This document shows positions 16,624 to 25,822 of a stretch of DNA of 57,888 nt, piece after piece. The translations under genes and the position numbers were made by a program. A model generated the notes under the pieces. The model had not been told where the DNA came from. It saw only the letters and a list, made by a program, of their open reading frames with translations, and made no database searches. Within the stretch, counting starts at the first letter, position 1. The number at the start of each line of letters is the position of its first letter. This DNA comes from an uncultured Pseudorhodobacter sp. (GTDB lineage: Bacteria; Pseudomonadota; Alphaproteobacteria; Rhodobacterales; Rhodobacteraceae), in NCBI GenBank assembly GCA_913062925.1, contig CAJXWJ010000013.1, forward strand, positions 1 through 57,888, in the 5' to 3' direction.

Positions 16624-18461
16624 GCGTCTTCCTCCAAACCGATAAAGCCGCCAGATTGACGCGCCCAGAACCGAGCATATAGCCCGTTTGCTGCCAAAAG
16701 CGCAGCATGGCTGCCCTCTTCGGCGATTTTGCCGTCTTCCAGCACGATAATCCGGTCCATCGCGGCAATCGTCGACAGCCTATGGGCAATCGCAATCACG
16801 GTTTTGCCCTGCATCACCCCAAACAGCGCGTCTTGAATGGCGGCCTCGGCCTCGCTGTCCAGCGCGCTTGTCGCCTCATCCAGAATAAGCACCGGCGCGT
16901 CTTTCAGGATAACCCGCGCCAGCGCCACCCGCTGCCGCTGCCCGCCCGACAGCTTGACGCCGCGTTCGCCGACATGGGCGTCATAGCCGCGCCGGCCTTC
17001 GGGGTCTTGCAGGGTTTGAATGAAATCATGCGCATCGGCCTGCTTGGCCGCCGTGATCATCGCGGCCTCGCCTGCATCTGGACGTCCATAGAGGATATTC
17101 TCGCGGACAGATCGGTGCAGCAGGCTGCTGTCTTGTTGCACCATGCCAATGCGCAGCCGCAGACTGTCTTGGGTCACCGTGGCAATATCCTGCCCGTCGA
17201 TCAAAATGCGACCCTCTTCGGCGTCATAGAACCGCAACAGCAGCTTCACCAGCGTCGATTTTCCAGCCCCCGAGCGGCCAATCACCCCGATCCGCTCGCC
17301 CGGTTTCACCGCTAGGCTGATCGCTTGCAACCCACCCGAACCGCGGCCGTAGTGATGCGAAACCCCCTCAAGCCGGATCGCGCCTGCGGTAAAGTTAAGC
17401 GGTTTCGCCTGCGGATGATCGGTCAGCGAAATCGGCTGGGTGATGGTTTCCATCCCCTCTTGCACGGTGCCAAGGTTCTGCACCAGATTCGTCGTCGCCC
17501 ACATGATCCAATAGGTCATGTTGTTCAGCCGCAGCACCAGCGTCACCGCCGCCGCCACCGTGCCGACCGAAGCCGTGCCGTGATACCACATCCACAGCGC
17601 CCAAGCGGTGACCGAGGTGATCAAAAGCCCGTTCAGCACCGTCAGAATGATGTCCATCTTGGTCACCACCCGCATCTCGGTCATAAAGGTGGTGCGCGCC
17701 TTGTCGATGGCCTCGCGCCCATAGGTCAGCTCTAGATCGTGATGCGCAAAAAGCTTAACCGAATGGATGTTGGAATAGGCATCCACCACCCGCCCCGTCA
17801 CCGCCGAACGCGCCTCCGAGCTGGCCGTAGCCGCGGGCCCCGCGCGCCGCACCGTCCAGCGCATCAGCGCGATATAGCCCGCAAACCAGATCACCAGCGG
17901 CAACAGCAGCCGTGGATCCGCCCCCGCCAGCATGATTGCCGCCCCCACCAAGGTGGTCGAGGCAAAAGCAACCGCGTCAAAGGTTTGAAACACCGCCTCG
18001 CCCGCCGCCGGAGGCGCCTGCATGATGCGATTGGCAATCCGCCCCGCGAAATCGCTTTCAAACCAGCCGACCGGTTGGCGCAGCACATGCCGATGCGCGC
18101 GCCAGCGCATCATCGTGCCAAAGTTCGGCAAAATGGTGTTGTGCAGCAGCGCCACCCCGGTGCCGCCCACCAAGGGCCGCAGGATCAGCACGGCAAGCGC
18201 CACCAGAATGATCTCGGTGCCATGGCTGGCCCAAACCTGTGCGGGTTCGCCATTGGCCAGCAGATCGACCATCCGCCCCAGATACCAAATCAGCCCAACG
18301 TCAAACACCGAGTTCAGCGTCGAGACCACGGCCGTGATCGCAAAGACCTTGCGAAACGGGCGGATATAGTCACGCAAAAACGGCCACAGCTTGCGCGGCG
18401 GCGTATCGGTTTCGGCATAGGGGGCGTAGGGGTCGACCAGACCTTCAAAGAACTTGAACAT
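16620..18461 (-). CDS. ABC exporter half-transporter (transmembrane plus ATPase), first of pair
   Basis: This 613-aa half-transporter has the same layout as its partner: helices in roughly residues 35-330, then Walker A GRSGAGKST, signature LSGGQRQR, Walker B VLILDEATSALDSE and H-loop IAHRLST. I chose ATG 18461 (MFKFFEGLVDPYAPYAE), preceded by AAGAGA; a longer frame to 18551 adds an unlikely N-terminus. PYAPYAETDTPPRKLWPFLRD is typical of the alphaproteobacterial MdlB-like pair. The gene starts 46 bp after the cca stop. Both ATPase sites look intact, so there is no sign of the degenerate site found in some heterodimers. Confidence 0.93.
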   Translation of the reverse strand: MFKFFEGLVDPYAPYAETDTPPRKLWPFLRDYIRPFRKVFAITAVVSTLNSVFDVGLIWYLGRMVDLLANGEPAQVWASHGTEIILVALAVLILRPLVGGTGVALLHNTILPNFGTMMRWRAHRHVLRQPVGWFESDFAGRIANRIMQAPPAAGEAVFQTFDAVAFASTTLVGAAIMLAGADPRLLLPLVIWFAGYIALMRWTVRRAGPAATASSEARSAVTGRVVDAYSNIHSVKLFAHHDLELTYGREAIDKARTTFMTEMRVVTKMDIILTVLNGLLITSVTAWALWMWYHGTASVGTVAAAVTLVLRLNNMTYWIMWATTNLVQNLGTVQEGMETITQPISLTDHPQAKPLNFTAGAIRLEGVSHHYGRGSGGLQAISLAVKPGERIGVIGRSGAGKSTLVKLLLRFYDAEEGRILIDGQDIATVTQDSLRLRIGMVQQDSSLLHRSVRENILYGRPDAGEAAMITAAKQADAHDFIQTLQDPEGRRGYDAHVGERGVKLSGGQRQRVALARVILKDAPVLILDEATSALDSEAEAAIQDALFGVMQGKTVIAIAHRLSTIAAMDRIIVLEDGKIAEEGSHAALLAANGLYARFWARQSGGFIGLEEDA

Positions 18462-18507
18462 GGGTATCTCTTGCAAAACCAGAGCCAAAGCTCGGGGCCC
18501 AGAAGAT

Positions 18508-19650
18508 CTAGGCCAGCAGTGCAGCTTTGCCGAGATAGAGGTCAGAGGCAAGCCAGCGCGCTTCGATTTCGCGCAGACGCTTGCCCAAGTCGGGGCCTTG
18601 CAGGGCGGGCATCAGATCGGCCGCGGTCACTGGCAGGGCCGCACCTGCCCCGCGCGCGATCTCGCTTTGCCAGCCGATGGGCAGTGGCGCTTCAAGCACC
18701 GCAGCACGAGCCAAAACCACCGCCTGCGCCACCTGCGCGCCAAACTTCCAACCAAGGGCGGCGGGGGTCGCGGTGCTGCCAATTTCGTCTCTAATCCGCA
18801 TAATAGTGACTGTTTCTGCCTTTGACAGCCGCAGCGTCTCGGTCAGAGTCTCGCCACCGATCACCGCCAGCCGCGCTTGCCAGTCAGGCGGCAGACCTGC
18901 CTCTAGATGCACAAGTGGCGCAAGCGCGCGGGGGCTGGCGCCCGGTAAGATCTGCGCCAGAACGCCGGCCTGCGCCATGCTGGCGATGGCGGGGGCGGGG
19001 TCTGCGGCGGCCAAAAGTTTGCGCATTTCCGCACCCACTCTTTCACGCGATAAATCCGCCAGCCCTTCAAGATTTTCCGCGCAGGCCGCCAGACCTTCGG
19101 CGTCGATGCCCTGACTTGGGTCGCCATAAATCGCGTAAAAGCGGAAAAAGCGCAGAATGCGCAGATAATCCTCGCGGATGCGGGCCGAAGCCTCGCCGAC
19201 AAAGCGCAGATGCCGCGCTTGCAGATCGGCCAAGCCGCCCAGCGGGTCGATGACGCTGCCATCAGCCTGCGCATAAAGCGCGTTCATGGTGAAATCGCGC
19301 CGCGCGGCGTCTTGGGCGATATCGGTGGCAAAAGCCACGGTGGCGTGGCGGCCATCGGTGGCGATGTCGCGGCGAAAGGTTGTGACCTCATGCGCCACGC
19401 CTTGGGCGATCACCGTGACAGTGCCATGTTCGATCCCGGTCGGAACAACCCGAAACCCCGCGGTTTCCGCTATATTGGTGACGATTTCGGGCAAAGCATC
19501 GGTGGCGATATCAATATCAGCCACAGCCCGCGCCATCAGCGCATTGCGCACGCAGCCGCCAACAAACAGCGCGCGATAGCCCGCCGCCGTCAGCGCCGCG
19601 CAAAGCGCCTGCGTGCCGGCCTGGCTGATCCAATCGCCGCTGATCTTCAC
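18508..19650 (-). CDS. cca: CCA tRNA nucleotidyltransferase / poly(A) polymerase family
   Basis: This class II nucleotidyltransferase completes or repairs the 3' CCA of tRNAs. The 380-aa protein has the head motif LFVGGCVRNALMARAVADID with the catalytic DID carboxylates, then ERVGAEM- and RRDFTMNALYA-type motifs and the neck sequence IREDYLRILRFFRFYA. The usual GG(x)VRD is GGCVRN here. The start is GTG 19650, overlapping the Nudix stop (GTGA). It lacks an HD domain. CCA-adding activity is most likely, although the family alone cannot exclude poly(A) or A-adding activity. Confidence 0.95.
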   Translation of the reverse strand: MKISGDWISQAGTQALCAALTAAGYRALFVGGCVRNALMARAVADIDIATDALPEIVTNIAETAGFRVVPTGIEHGTVTVIAQGVAHEVTTFRRDIATDGRHATVAFATDIAQDAARRDFTMNALYAQADGSVIDPLGGLADLQARHLRFVGEASARIREDYLRILRFFRFYAIYGDPSQGIDAEGLAACAENLEGLADLSRERVGAEMRKLLAAADPAPAIASMAQAGVLAQILPGASPRALAPLVHLEAGLPPDWQARLAVIGGETLTETLRLSKAETVTIMRIRDEIGSTATPAALGWKFGAQVAQAVVLARAAVLEAPLPIGWQSEIARGAGAALPVTAADLMPALQGPDLGKRLREIEARWLASDLYLGKAALLA

Positions 19651-20243
19651 TGTGCCGCCCTTTCTGCCAAACCGCGCAAAATCCGCGCCGTGGCACCCCA
19701 GATGTAATAGGGGCCATAGGGCACAGCATAATACTGCCTTGGCTGCCCCTTCCAGATCCGCCCTTCGACGATATAGCGCCCCCGATCCAGCACATGCGCC
19801 AACGGCACCGAGAAGACTTCCTCTACCTCTCCACGCTCGGGCGTGGGGGTAAAAGCGTCTCGAACAAGGCTTAAAATCGGGATTATGCTATAGCTGGTGA
19901 CGGTTTCATGCGTGCCCAGCCGCCCCAAGATCTGCACCCGATCCGGCGGCAGACCGATCTCTTCCCAAGCCTCGCGCAGGGCGGCGGCTTCGGGGCTTTC
20001 GTCACTGTCATCGACCTTGCCGCCCGGAAAGGCGATCTGCCCCGGGTGATGTTTCAGATGCGAGGCGCGTTTGGTCAGGATCAGCCGCGCTTGGCCCTGA
20101 TGCAGCCAGATCGGCACCAAGACAGCCGCCGGACGCAAAACGCCGCCCGCAGAGGGGGCGGCGTTTGGGTTCAGATCAAAATCAGACGAAGCGCCCGCCG
20201 CGCGACCCAGCGCCGCGATCAGGCGATCTACCTCAGCCTGCAT
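19647..20243 (-). CDS. Nudix hydrolase, CoA pyrophosphatase type
   Basis: This 198-aa Nudix protein has the box GKVDDSDESPEAAALREAWEEIGL, read as Gx5Ex7REUxEExGU. Ahead of it, LTKRASHLKHHPGQIAFPGG matches the LLTxRSxxLxxHxGQxxFPGG signature of the UPF0035/CoA-diphosphatase group, which cleaves CoA to phosphopantetheine and 3',5'-ADP. I start at ATG 20243, which overlaps the hslO 3' end by 11 bp; the frame extends to 20330 but inside hslO. cca follows with a GTGA overlap. The pairing with cca is common in Rhodobacterales. Confidence 0.92.
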   Translation of the reverse strand: MQAEVDRLIAALGRAAGASSDFDLNPNAAPSAGGVLRPAAVLVPIWLHQGQARLILTKRASHLKHHPGQIAFPGGKVDDSDESPEAAALREAWEEIGLPPDRVQILGRLGTHETVTSYSIIPILSLVRDAFTPTPERGEVEEVFSVPLAHVLDRGRYIVEGRIWKGQPRQYYAVPYGPYYIWGATARILRGLAERAAQ

Positions 20244-21231
20244 TGCCCTTTGCCTTTTCTGCCTCGATCCCCAAGGTGGTGGGGTCCATTTCATAATGCG
20301 CGCCGCAGAACTGGCAATCGGCGGTGACAAGGCCTTCGTCGGTGGTCATCGTTTTGATGTCTTTCGCCGAATAGATCGACATCGCTTGCCGCACTTTGTC
20401 CTCGCTGCACGAACAGCCGAATTTGACCGGCGTGGCGTCATAGACGCGCGGGCCTTCTTCGTGGAACAGGCGCACCAAAAGATCGGTCGGCGCAACGGTG
20501 GGGCCGATCATCTCGAGCTCTTCGACCGTGTCCAGCAGCATATTGGCGCGGTTCCAGTTTTCGGCCTCGGCCCCCGCCAGAATGTCGGTGTGATCAAGCA
20601 AGCCGCCCTCGCCCGACCCTTCGCCCGCCGCAACCCCGCCCATGCTTGGCATATGCTGCAGCATCACGCCGCCGGCCCGCCAATGCGCGGCCTCGCCCGG
20701 ACGTTGGCTTTTGCCATAGGTCAGGGAAAACCGCGTCGGAATCTGCTCGGATTGCGCAAAATAGGTCTGGGCGCAATCGGCCAAGGAATTGCCAGAGATT
20801 GGCGTAAGCCCCTGATAGGGCTGCATATCTTGGCCCTGATCAATCATGATCGCGAAATAGCCTTCGCCGATCTGGCTAAAGGGCGTTGCCGCGTGATCCA
20901 GCCGATCTGCGTCATAGCTGGCCCAAGCGCGGATGCGCGCGGGTTCGCCGTCTTCGCTGGGGCCGTAATAGTCGGTTGCAATCAGACGCGCCGGCCCATT
21001 GCCCCGGATCTGCAAGCTTAGCTTCCAGCGCAGTTTCACCGATTGCCCGATCAGCGCGGTCAGCACCGCAGCCTCGGCAACCAAGGCTTCGATCACGGGG
21101 GGATAGCTGTGTTGGCGCAAGACATTGTCCAGCACCCCGTCCAGCCGCGCAACGCGGCCGCGGATGTCCGAAAGATCAAGTTGAAAGGGGAGGACAGTGT
21201 CATCCCAAGCGATTTGCGTTCCAAGGGTCAT
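20233..21231 (-). CDS. hslO: Redox-regulated holdase chaperone Hsp33
   Basis: Hsp33 is a cytoplasmic chaperone switched on when oxidants remove zinc from its C-terminal cysteine centre. The 332-aa product carries CSCSEDKV and, about 30 residues later, CQFCGAHY, that is C-x-C and C-x2-C, all four ligands present. The start is ATG 21231 with GGAAAC upstream. It heads the minus-strand operon hslO-nudix-cca-ABC pair-rRNA methyltransferase and is divergent from a second Nudix gene, with 75 bp between starts. Confidence 0.95.
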   Translation of the reverse strand: MTLGTQIAWDDTVLPFQLDLSDIRGRVARLDGVLDNVLRQHSYPPVIEALVAEAAVLTALIGQSVKLRWKLSLQIRGNGPARLIATDYYGPSEDGEPARIRAWASYDADRLDHAATPFSQIGEGYFAIMIDQGQDMQPYQGLTPISGNSLADCAQTYFAQSEQIPTRFSLTYGKSQRPGEAAHWRAGGVMLQHMPSMGGVAAGEGSGEGGLLDHTDILAGAEAENWNRANMLLDTVEELEMIGPTVAPTDLLVRLFHEEGPRVYDATPVKFGCSCSEDKVRQAMSIYSAKDIKTMTTDEGLVTADCQFCGAHYEMDPTTLGIEAEKAKGNAG

Positions 21232-21306
21232 GGGGTTTCCTAAACGTGCCAGACTTGGCATACAGCGCCTATATAGTCAGAGCAACCGCAGGGCCAAGGG
21301 GTCGGC

Positions 21307-21759
21307 ATGATCAAACGCTATGGAACCGCGCCGCAGATGGGCCGCCGCTATACCCGACGGCCGGGGGTCTATGCGGTTTTGCTGGATAGGGACGGGCTTT
21401 TGGTCACGCATCAGGCAGCGCCCACGCCCGAATTTCAGTTGCCCGGTGGGGGGATAGACCCCGGTGAGCATCCCATTGCCGCCCTGCACCGCGAGGTGAT
21501 GGAAGAAACCGGCTGGCATATCGCGGGACTGCGGCGTTTGGGGGCGTTTCGCCGCTTTACCTTCATGCCGGAATACGAGCTTTGGGCGGAAAAGCTGTGC
21601 ACGGTTTACCTTGCGCGGCCAACGCTGCGAATCAGCGCGCCGACCGAGGCCGGGCATCAGGCGGTTTGGCTTGATCCGAAAGACGCCTTGCAGCTTTTGG
21701 GCAATGAGGGCGACCGTGCCATGTTGGCGCGGGCTTTGCGTCAGGGATCGCCGCGATAG
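21307..21759 (+). CDS. Nudix hydrolase
   Basis: This 150-aa protein has the Nudix box GGGIDPGEHPIAALHREVMEETGW at about residues 47-70, with the REVMEE core intact. YAVLLDRDGLLVTHQ precedes it. The substrate cannot be inferred; it resembles the MutT/8-oxo-dGTP and general NUDIX group. It starts at ATG 21307, divergent from hslO, and its last 19 bp overlap the convergent receiver-PP2C gene. Confidence 0.88.
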   Translation: MIKRYGTAPQMGRRYTRRPGVYAVLLDRDGLLVTHQAAPTPEFQLPGGGIDPGEHPIAALHREVMEETGWHIAGLRRLGAFRRFTFMPEYELWAEKLCTVYLARPTLRISAPTEAGHQAVWLDPKDALQLLGNEGDRAMLARALRQGSPR

Positions 21760-23012
21760 TCAAAGATCAGGCCCGAAACATCATCGGGAAAGTCTTGCCC
21801 ACCGGCAAAGCTGTTTAGATCCCACAGCAGCGCCTCGAGCAATTGCGGGCTGTTCAGTGGCAAGTTTTGCCGCAGCAGGCTGATCATGCCCTGCGCGCCC
21901 AATTCATCCCCTGCGGGGCTAGGGCATTCGGTCACGCCGTCTGAGACCAGAAACAACCGATCCCCTGGCCGCAGCGTAAATTCGGTCTGTTGAAAGGTCG
22001 CATCGGTGATCAAGCCAATCGGCATGCCGCCGTTGCCCAATTCTTCGATCCGGCCATTTTTATGCAATAAAATCGGATGTGGATGGCCAGCCTGAACAAG
22101 GCAGGTCGCGCCAGTTCGCAGGTTGATCTCGGCATAGGCGAGGGTAAAATACTGATCCACCTGAATGTCTTCCAGCATCATTCGGTTCAGCCGTTCCGCC
22201 ACCTCGGCCGGCCGCCAAGCGTCTTTGCGGCCATCCGGACCGGTTCGGAGCGCGATATTCTGATCGGCCGAGCCGCCAGAAAGTAAACCTGCCAACCGTG
22301 CCGTCATCATCGCCGAAGCCACGCCATGGCCCGAGACATCCACCGCATAAATCACAACCCTGTCGTCATCGATCACAAAGCTGCCCACCAGATCTCCGCC
22401 GACATGACCCGAGGGGCGCAGCATCAGCGCCGCCGTTCCCGCGCCAAAATCACGAAACCGCTCGCGCACCAAGGTTTGTTGCAACTTGCGCGCCTCGATC
22501 AGATCGCGGTCAAGCGAATCATACATCGCTTGCAGTTTCCCCAAGGTGCTGCTGATCAGCCGGTTCTTTTCGACCAGTTCATCCTGCATGCCGAGAATGC
22601 GCGTGCCCGAGCGCAGGCGGGCGCGCAACTCGTCTGCGTTAACCGGTTTCGAGACAAAATCATCGGCGCCATGTTCCAGCCCATCGGCGATTTCCGCCTT
22701 TTCAGATTTCGAGGTCAGCAGCACGAAATACCCATAGGCTTCACGCGGAAGTGCGCGAAAGGCCTTGCAAAATTCCAGCCCTGACATGCCTGTCATCATC
22801 CAATCTGACAGGATGATATCAAAATGTTTGGTCTGACACAGCGCCAAAGCCTCTTCGCCAGAGCCAGCTTCGGTGACATCATAGCCCCAGCGCGTTAACT
22901 GCATTTGCAAGATGCGGCGCTGGGCTTTGCTGTCGTCGACAACCAGCACCGGACGCGGTGGCAAGCCGCTGCGCGTATCCTTGAAGGTGGCGGGGGGGGT
23001 GCTGATCGTCAC
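21741..23012 (-). CDS. Response regulator with PP2C-type serine/threonine phosphatase output (RsbU/SpoIIE-like)
   Basis: This 423-aa two-domain protein starts at GTG 23012, preceded by AAAGGAG. Residues 20-140 form a receiver with D26/D27, phospho-acceptor D70 (IILSDWMMTGMSGLEF), T100 and K122 all present. A coiled linker (about 140-180, DELVEKNRLISSTLGKLQAMYDSL in part) leads to a PP2C/SpoIIE phosphatase with metal aspartates in GGDLVGSF and VIYAVDVSGHGVASAMM. Such proteins dephosphorylate anti-anti-sigma factors in partner switches. None of those partners is in the window. The divergent Hpt gene next door is the obvious phosphodonor candidate. Confidence 0.94.
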   Translation of the reverse strand: MTISTPPATFKDTRSGLPPRPVLVVDDSKAQRRILQMQLTRWGYDVTEAGSGEEALALCQTKHFDIILSDWMMTGMSGLEFCKAFRALPREAYGYFVLLTSKSEKAEIADGLEHGADDFVSKPVNADELRARLRSGTRILGMQDELVEKNRLISSTLGKLQAMYDSLDRDLIEARKLQQTLVRERFRDFGAGTAALMLRPSGHVGGDLVGSFVIDDDRVVIYAVDVSGHGVASAMMTARLAGLLSGGSADQNIALRTGPDGRKDAWRPAEVAERLNRMMLEDIQVDQYFTLAYAEINLRTGATCLVQAGHPHPILLHKNGRIEELGNGGMPIGLITDATFQQTEFTLRPGDRLFLVSDGVTECPSPAGDELGAQGMISLLRQNLPLNSPQLLEALLWDLNSFAGGQDFPDDVSGLIFDYRGDP

Positions 23013-23163
23013 GGCAGTCTCCTTTGTCTGCCGCTGTTTTGACCTCGGAAGATTAACGCTAGATGAAGCCTAAAACTGCGCGTTTTCTGGGTTTTCTCCG
23101 TTACGATTTCTTAAGCCTCGACCGCCAGAATTGTCAGAGAAACATCGAAAGGCAGACCGCGCG

Positions 23164-23493
23164 ATGATTGATTGGGATCGGCTGAACGAATTGCGTTCAG
23201 AAATCGGGGATGGTGATTTTGCCGAAGTGGTCGAGCTTTTCTTGTTGGAAGCAGATGAGGTGATTGCCCGCATTTCTGTCAGCGCGGGTGCCACAGCGCT
23301 GGAAGCGGATATGCATTTCTTAAAAGGAGCTGCCCTGAATTTGGGATTTCGCCGTTTCGCTGCCCTCTGTCAGGAGGGGGAAAAACGTGCGGCGACAGGC
23401 AGTTGCGATATCGAGCTTGCGACGGTGATCGACTGTTATCAGCAGTCGAAATCGATCCTGCTAAAGGGTGTCGCGCCAGAAGAGGGGGGCTAG
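23164..23493 (+). CDS. Hpt (histidine phosphotransfer) domain protein
   Basis: This 109-aa all-helical protein carries the Hpt signature MHFLKGAALNLGF with phospho-acceptor H51. The rest (VVELFLLEADEVIARI before, FRRFAALCQEGE after) follows the four-helix Hpt pattern. ATG 23164 is preferred to a TTG at 23131; AAAGG lies about 11 bases upstream. It is divergent from the receiver-PP2C gene with 151 bp between, and its stop overlaps that of ilvA by 4 bp. A role in passing phosphate to D70 of the neighbour is inferred from position. Confidence 0.88.
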   Translation: MIDWDRLNELRSEIGDGDFAEVVELFLLEADEVIARISVSAGATALEADMHFLKGAALNLGFRRFAALCQEGEKRAATGSCDIELATVIDCYQQSKSILLKGVAPEEGG

Positions 23494-24737
23494 ATCAGAA
23501 ACTCGGACAAAATATCGTCATTGGTGATGTCGCGATAGCTGAAGGCCGCTTCGTCCAATTGATCGAACAAAAGTTTAAAGTTCTCTGCCCGGCTGGTCTC
23601 AATTCCGATCAAGACCGAGCCAAAGTTGCGCGCCGATTTCTTCAGATATTCAAAGCGGGCAATATCGTCATCGGGGCCCAGCATTGACAGAAACTCGCGC
23701 AGGGCGCCGGGGCGCTGTGGCATCCGCAATATGAAGTATTTTTTCACCCCCGAATAGCGCTGGGCGCGTTCTTTCACTTCGGGCAGCCGTTCAAAATCGA
23801 AATTCCCGCCCGATGTAACGCAGATCACGGTTTTGCCGGCAATCAGATCGGCAAGCTCTGGCAAGACATCAATCGACAGCGCACCCGCAGGTTCCAGCAC
23901 GATGCCTTCGATGTTCAGCATTTCCAGCATGGTGACGCAGATGCGGTCTTCGGGGGCCAGCAAGACCTCATCTGCCTGCACCATCTTCAGCGCCTCGAAG
24001 GTGCGCGCACCCAGGCGGGCCACGGCGGCGCCATCGACAAAGCTGTTTACCTTTTTCAGCGTTACGGGGCCTTGCCCCGCAAGCGCTGCGGTCAGGCTGG
24101 CGCCGCCCAAAGGCTCTACAAAGCGAAACTCTGTCTGCGGCGCCTCGCTGCGCAGATATCGGGTTACGCCAGAGGCAAGCCCGCCGCCGCCCACGGGCAA
24201 GATCACCAAATCGGGCGCTTGGCCAAGCTGATCTAGCATTTCCACCGCGACCGAGGCTTGGCCTTCGATCACATCCTCGTCGTCAAAGGGTGACAAAAAA
24301 TGCGCGCCTTTTTCGGTACAAAACGCCTGTGCTGCGCCAAGAGTCTTGTCGAAATAATCACCCGTCAGCACAATCCGCACCCAATCTCCGCCAAAGGCAC
24401 GGGTTTTGTCGATCTTTTGCTGCGGCGTTGTCACCGGCATAAAAATCGTGCCGGTAACACCAAAATGTTTGCAGGCAAAGGCAACGCCCTGCGCATGATT
24501 GCCCGCGCTGGCGCAGACAAATTCGGTCTGCTCGGGCTTGGCCGCGCGCACTTTGCGCATCGCGGTAAAGGCACCGCGCAGTTTATAGCTGCGCACCGGT
24601 GACAGATCTTCGCGTTTCAACCAGATTTCGGCGCCATATCGGCGCGACAGATAATCGTTGCGCTGCAAAGGCGTGCGCGGAAACAACTCGCGCAGGCGTT
24701 TGGTCGATTGTCGGGCGGCGTCAGCGAAATCGGTCAT
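23490..24737 (-). CDS. ilvA: Threonine ammonia-lyase (threonine deaminase), single ACT-domain form
   Basis: This enzyme converts threonine to 2-oxobutanoate and ammonia, the first step of isoleucine synthesis, in the cytoplasm. The 415-aa length and the single C-terminal regulatory ACT-like domain (KKYFILRMPQRPGALREFLSML onward) mark the short IlvA form. The pyridoxal-phosphate lysine is K52 in VRSYKLRGAF, and the phosphate loop is PVGGGGLASG. It lies 13 bp downstream of the yeeE-type gene, so it can be read from the arsR promoter. No attenuator-like leader was seen directly ahead of it. Confidence 0.95.
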   Translation of the reverse strand: MTDFADAARQSTKRLRELFPRTPLQRNDYLSRRYGAEIWLKREDLSPVRSYKLRGAFTAMRKVRAAKPEQTEFVCASAGNHAQGVAFACKHFGVTGTIFMPVTTPQQKIDKTRAFGGDWVRIVLTGDYFDKTLGAAQAFCTEKGAHFLSPFDDEDVIEGQASVAVEMLDQLGQAPDLVILPVGGGGLASGVTRYLRSEAPQTEFRFVEPLGGASLTAALAGQGPVTLKKVNSFVDGAAVARLGARTFEALKMVQADEVLLAPEDRICVTMLEMLNIEGIVLEPAGALSIDVLPELADLIAGKTVICVTSGGNFDFERLPEVKERAQRYSGVKKYFILRMPQRPGALREFLSMLGPDDDIARFEYLKKSARNFGSVLIGIETSRAENFKLLFDQLDEAAFSYRDITNDDILSEFLI

Positions 24738-24750
24738 AAACGTCCTTGTG

Positions 24751-25797
24751 CTATTCTGGCTGAAATCCGGCGATCAGCCGCCGCAGGCCAATCACCGCGC
24801 CGACCCCGATTGCGGCAAGCGTCACAGGCCCAGACCAGGCCAGCGCCGCGATCGCCGTTACGCCTTGGCCAACCGAGCATCCCATGGCGATCACGCCGCC
24901 GATACCCATCAGCGCGGCGCCGCCAACTTGGCGGCCCAATTCGCGCGGGTCTTCACAGGCCTCCCAGCGAAACAGCCCGCGCAGGGTTGATCCTGCCAGC
25001 GCACCCAGCAGAACCCCCGCAACCGAGCCGACCGAAAACGTCAGCCCGCCGGCGGTCGAGGTCATCAGATAGATCAGCGTCCGGCCAATCGGTGCGGTAA
25101 AGGAGGGGCCTTCGACACCAACCTCGCCAAAACTGTTGATGTTCAGCCAAGTGGTGCCAACAAAGGCCCAGACCACCGACAGCCCCGCCACAGCACCCCA
25201 AAACAGCATGCGGGGTGACTGGCGCAAGGGTGCATAGGCCAGCGCCCAGATCACCGCCGCCAAACCGATCAGGCTTGCCGTCAGCATTGGCGACAGGCCA
25301 ATCAGGCGCTGCGCGGTTTCGGTGATCCCCTGTGGTCCGGCGGCCAAGCGCTGCGGAAACAGCGCGATCCGCAGCTCGGCCAAGGGGCCCGACAGCGCGA
25401 TAAAGCCGAAAAGCCCCATCACCACCACCACGACCAAAGACCGCAAATCTCCGCCGCCAAAGCGCACCAGCGCGCCAAAGCCGCAGTTCCCCGCCATCGC
25501 CATGCCATAGCCAAACAGCAGCCCGCCAAAGATGCTGGCCAGCGGGTTCCAGGCAAACTGATGATACATCGTCTGCGGCAAGTCGATCAGCCCCTGCCTT
25601 GCCGCCAGTTGCGTGCCAAAAATCGCCACGCCGACAACAATGCCCCAGAGCCGCAGCCGCCGCTGATCGTCGCCGTAAACCGCGGTTTCAATCGCGCCCA
25701 GCGTGCAAAACTGCCCCAACCGCGCGGCAAGCCCCAAGGCCAGACCGCCGATCAGCCCAACAAGCGCCGCAAGCAAGCCAAATGGTAGATCTGCCAT
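24751..25797 (-). CDS. YeeE/YedE family sulfur-compound transporter
   Basis: This 348-aa integral membrane protein has about nine to ten helices in two YeeE/YedE halves. The conserved cysteines are C31 (GQFCTLGA), C105 (GNCGFGALVRFGGGD) and C307 (AMGCSVGQG). In the structurally known thiosulfate importer YeeE (TsuA), equivalent cysteines relay thiosulfate, so uptake of thiosulfate or a related sulfur species is likely. The start ATG 25797 has a strong GGGAGGGGAG. It follows an ArsR-type regulator gene by 25 bp. No tusA or sulfurtransferase gene is adjacent, unlike many yeeE loci. Confidence 0.9.
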   Translation of the reverse strand: MADLPFGLLAALVGLIGGLALGLAARLGQFCTLGAIETAVYGDDQRRLRLWGIVVGVAIFGTQLAARQGLIDLPQTMYHQFAWNPLASIFGGLLFGYGMAMAGNCGFGALVRFGGGDLRSLVVVVVMGLFGFIALSGPLAELRIALFPQRLAAGPQGITETAQRLIGLSPMLTASLIGLAAVIWALAYAPLRQSPRMLFWGAVAGLSVVWAFVGTTWLNINSFGEVGVEGPSFTAPIGRTLIYLMTSTAGGLTFSVGSVAGVLLGALAGSTLRGLFRWEACEDPRELGRQVGGAALMGIGGVIAMGCSVGQGVTAIAALAWSGPVTLAAIGVGAVIGLRRLIAGFQPE

Positions 25798-25822
25798 GCT
25801 CCCCTCCCGTGGATCAGCCGTT

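Noticed and set aside
14785-18461. Heterodimeric ABC exporter with one degenerate ATPase site
   Set aside because: Walker A, signature, Walker B glutamate and H-loop are canonical in both proteins.
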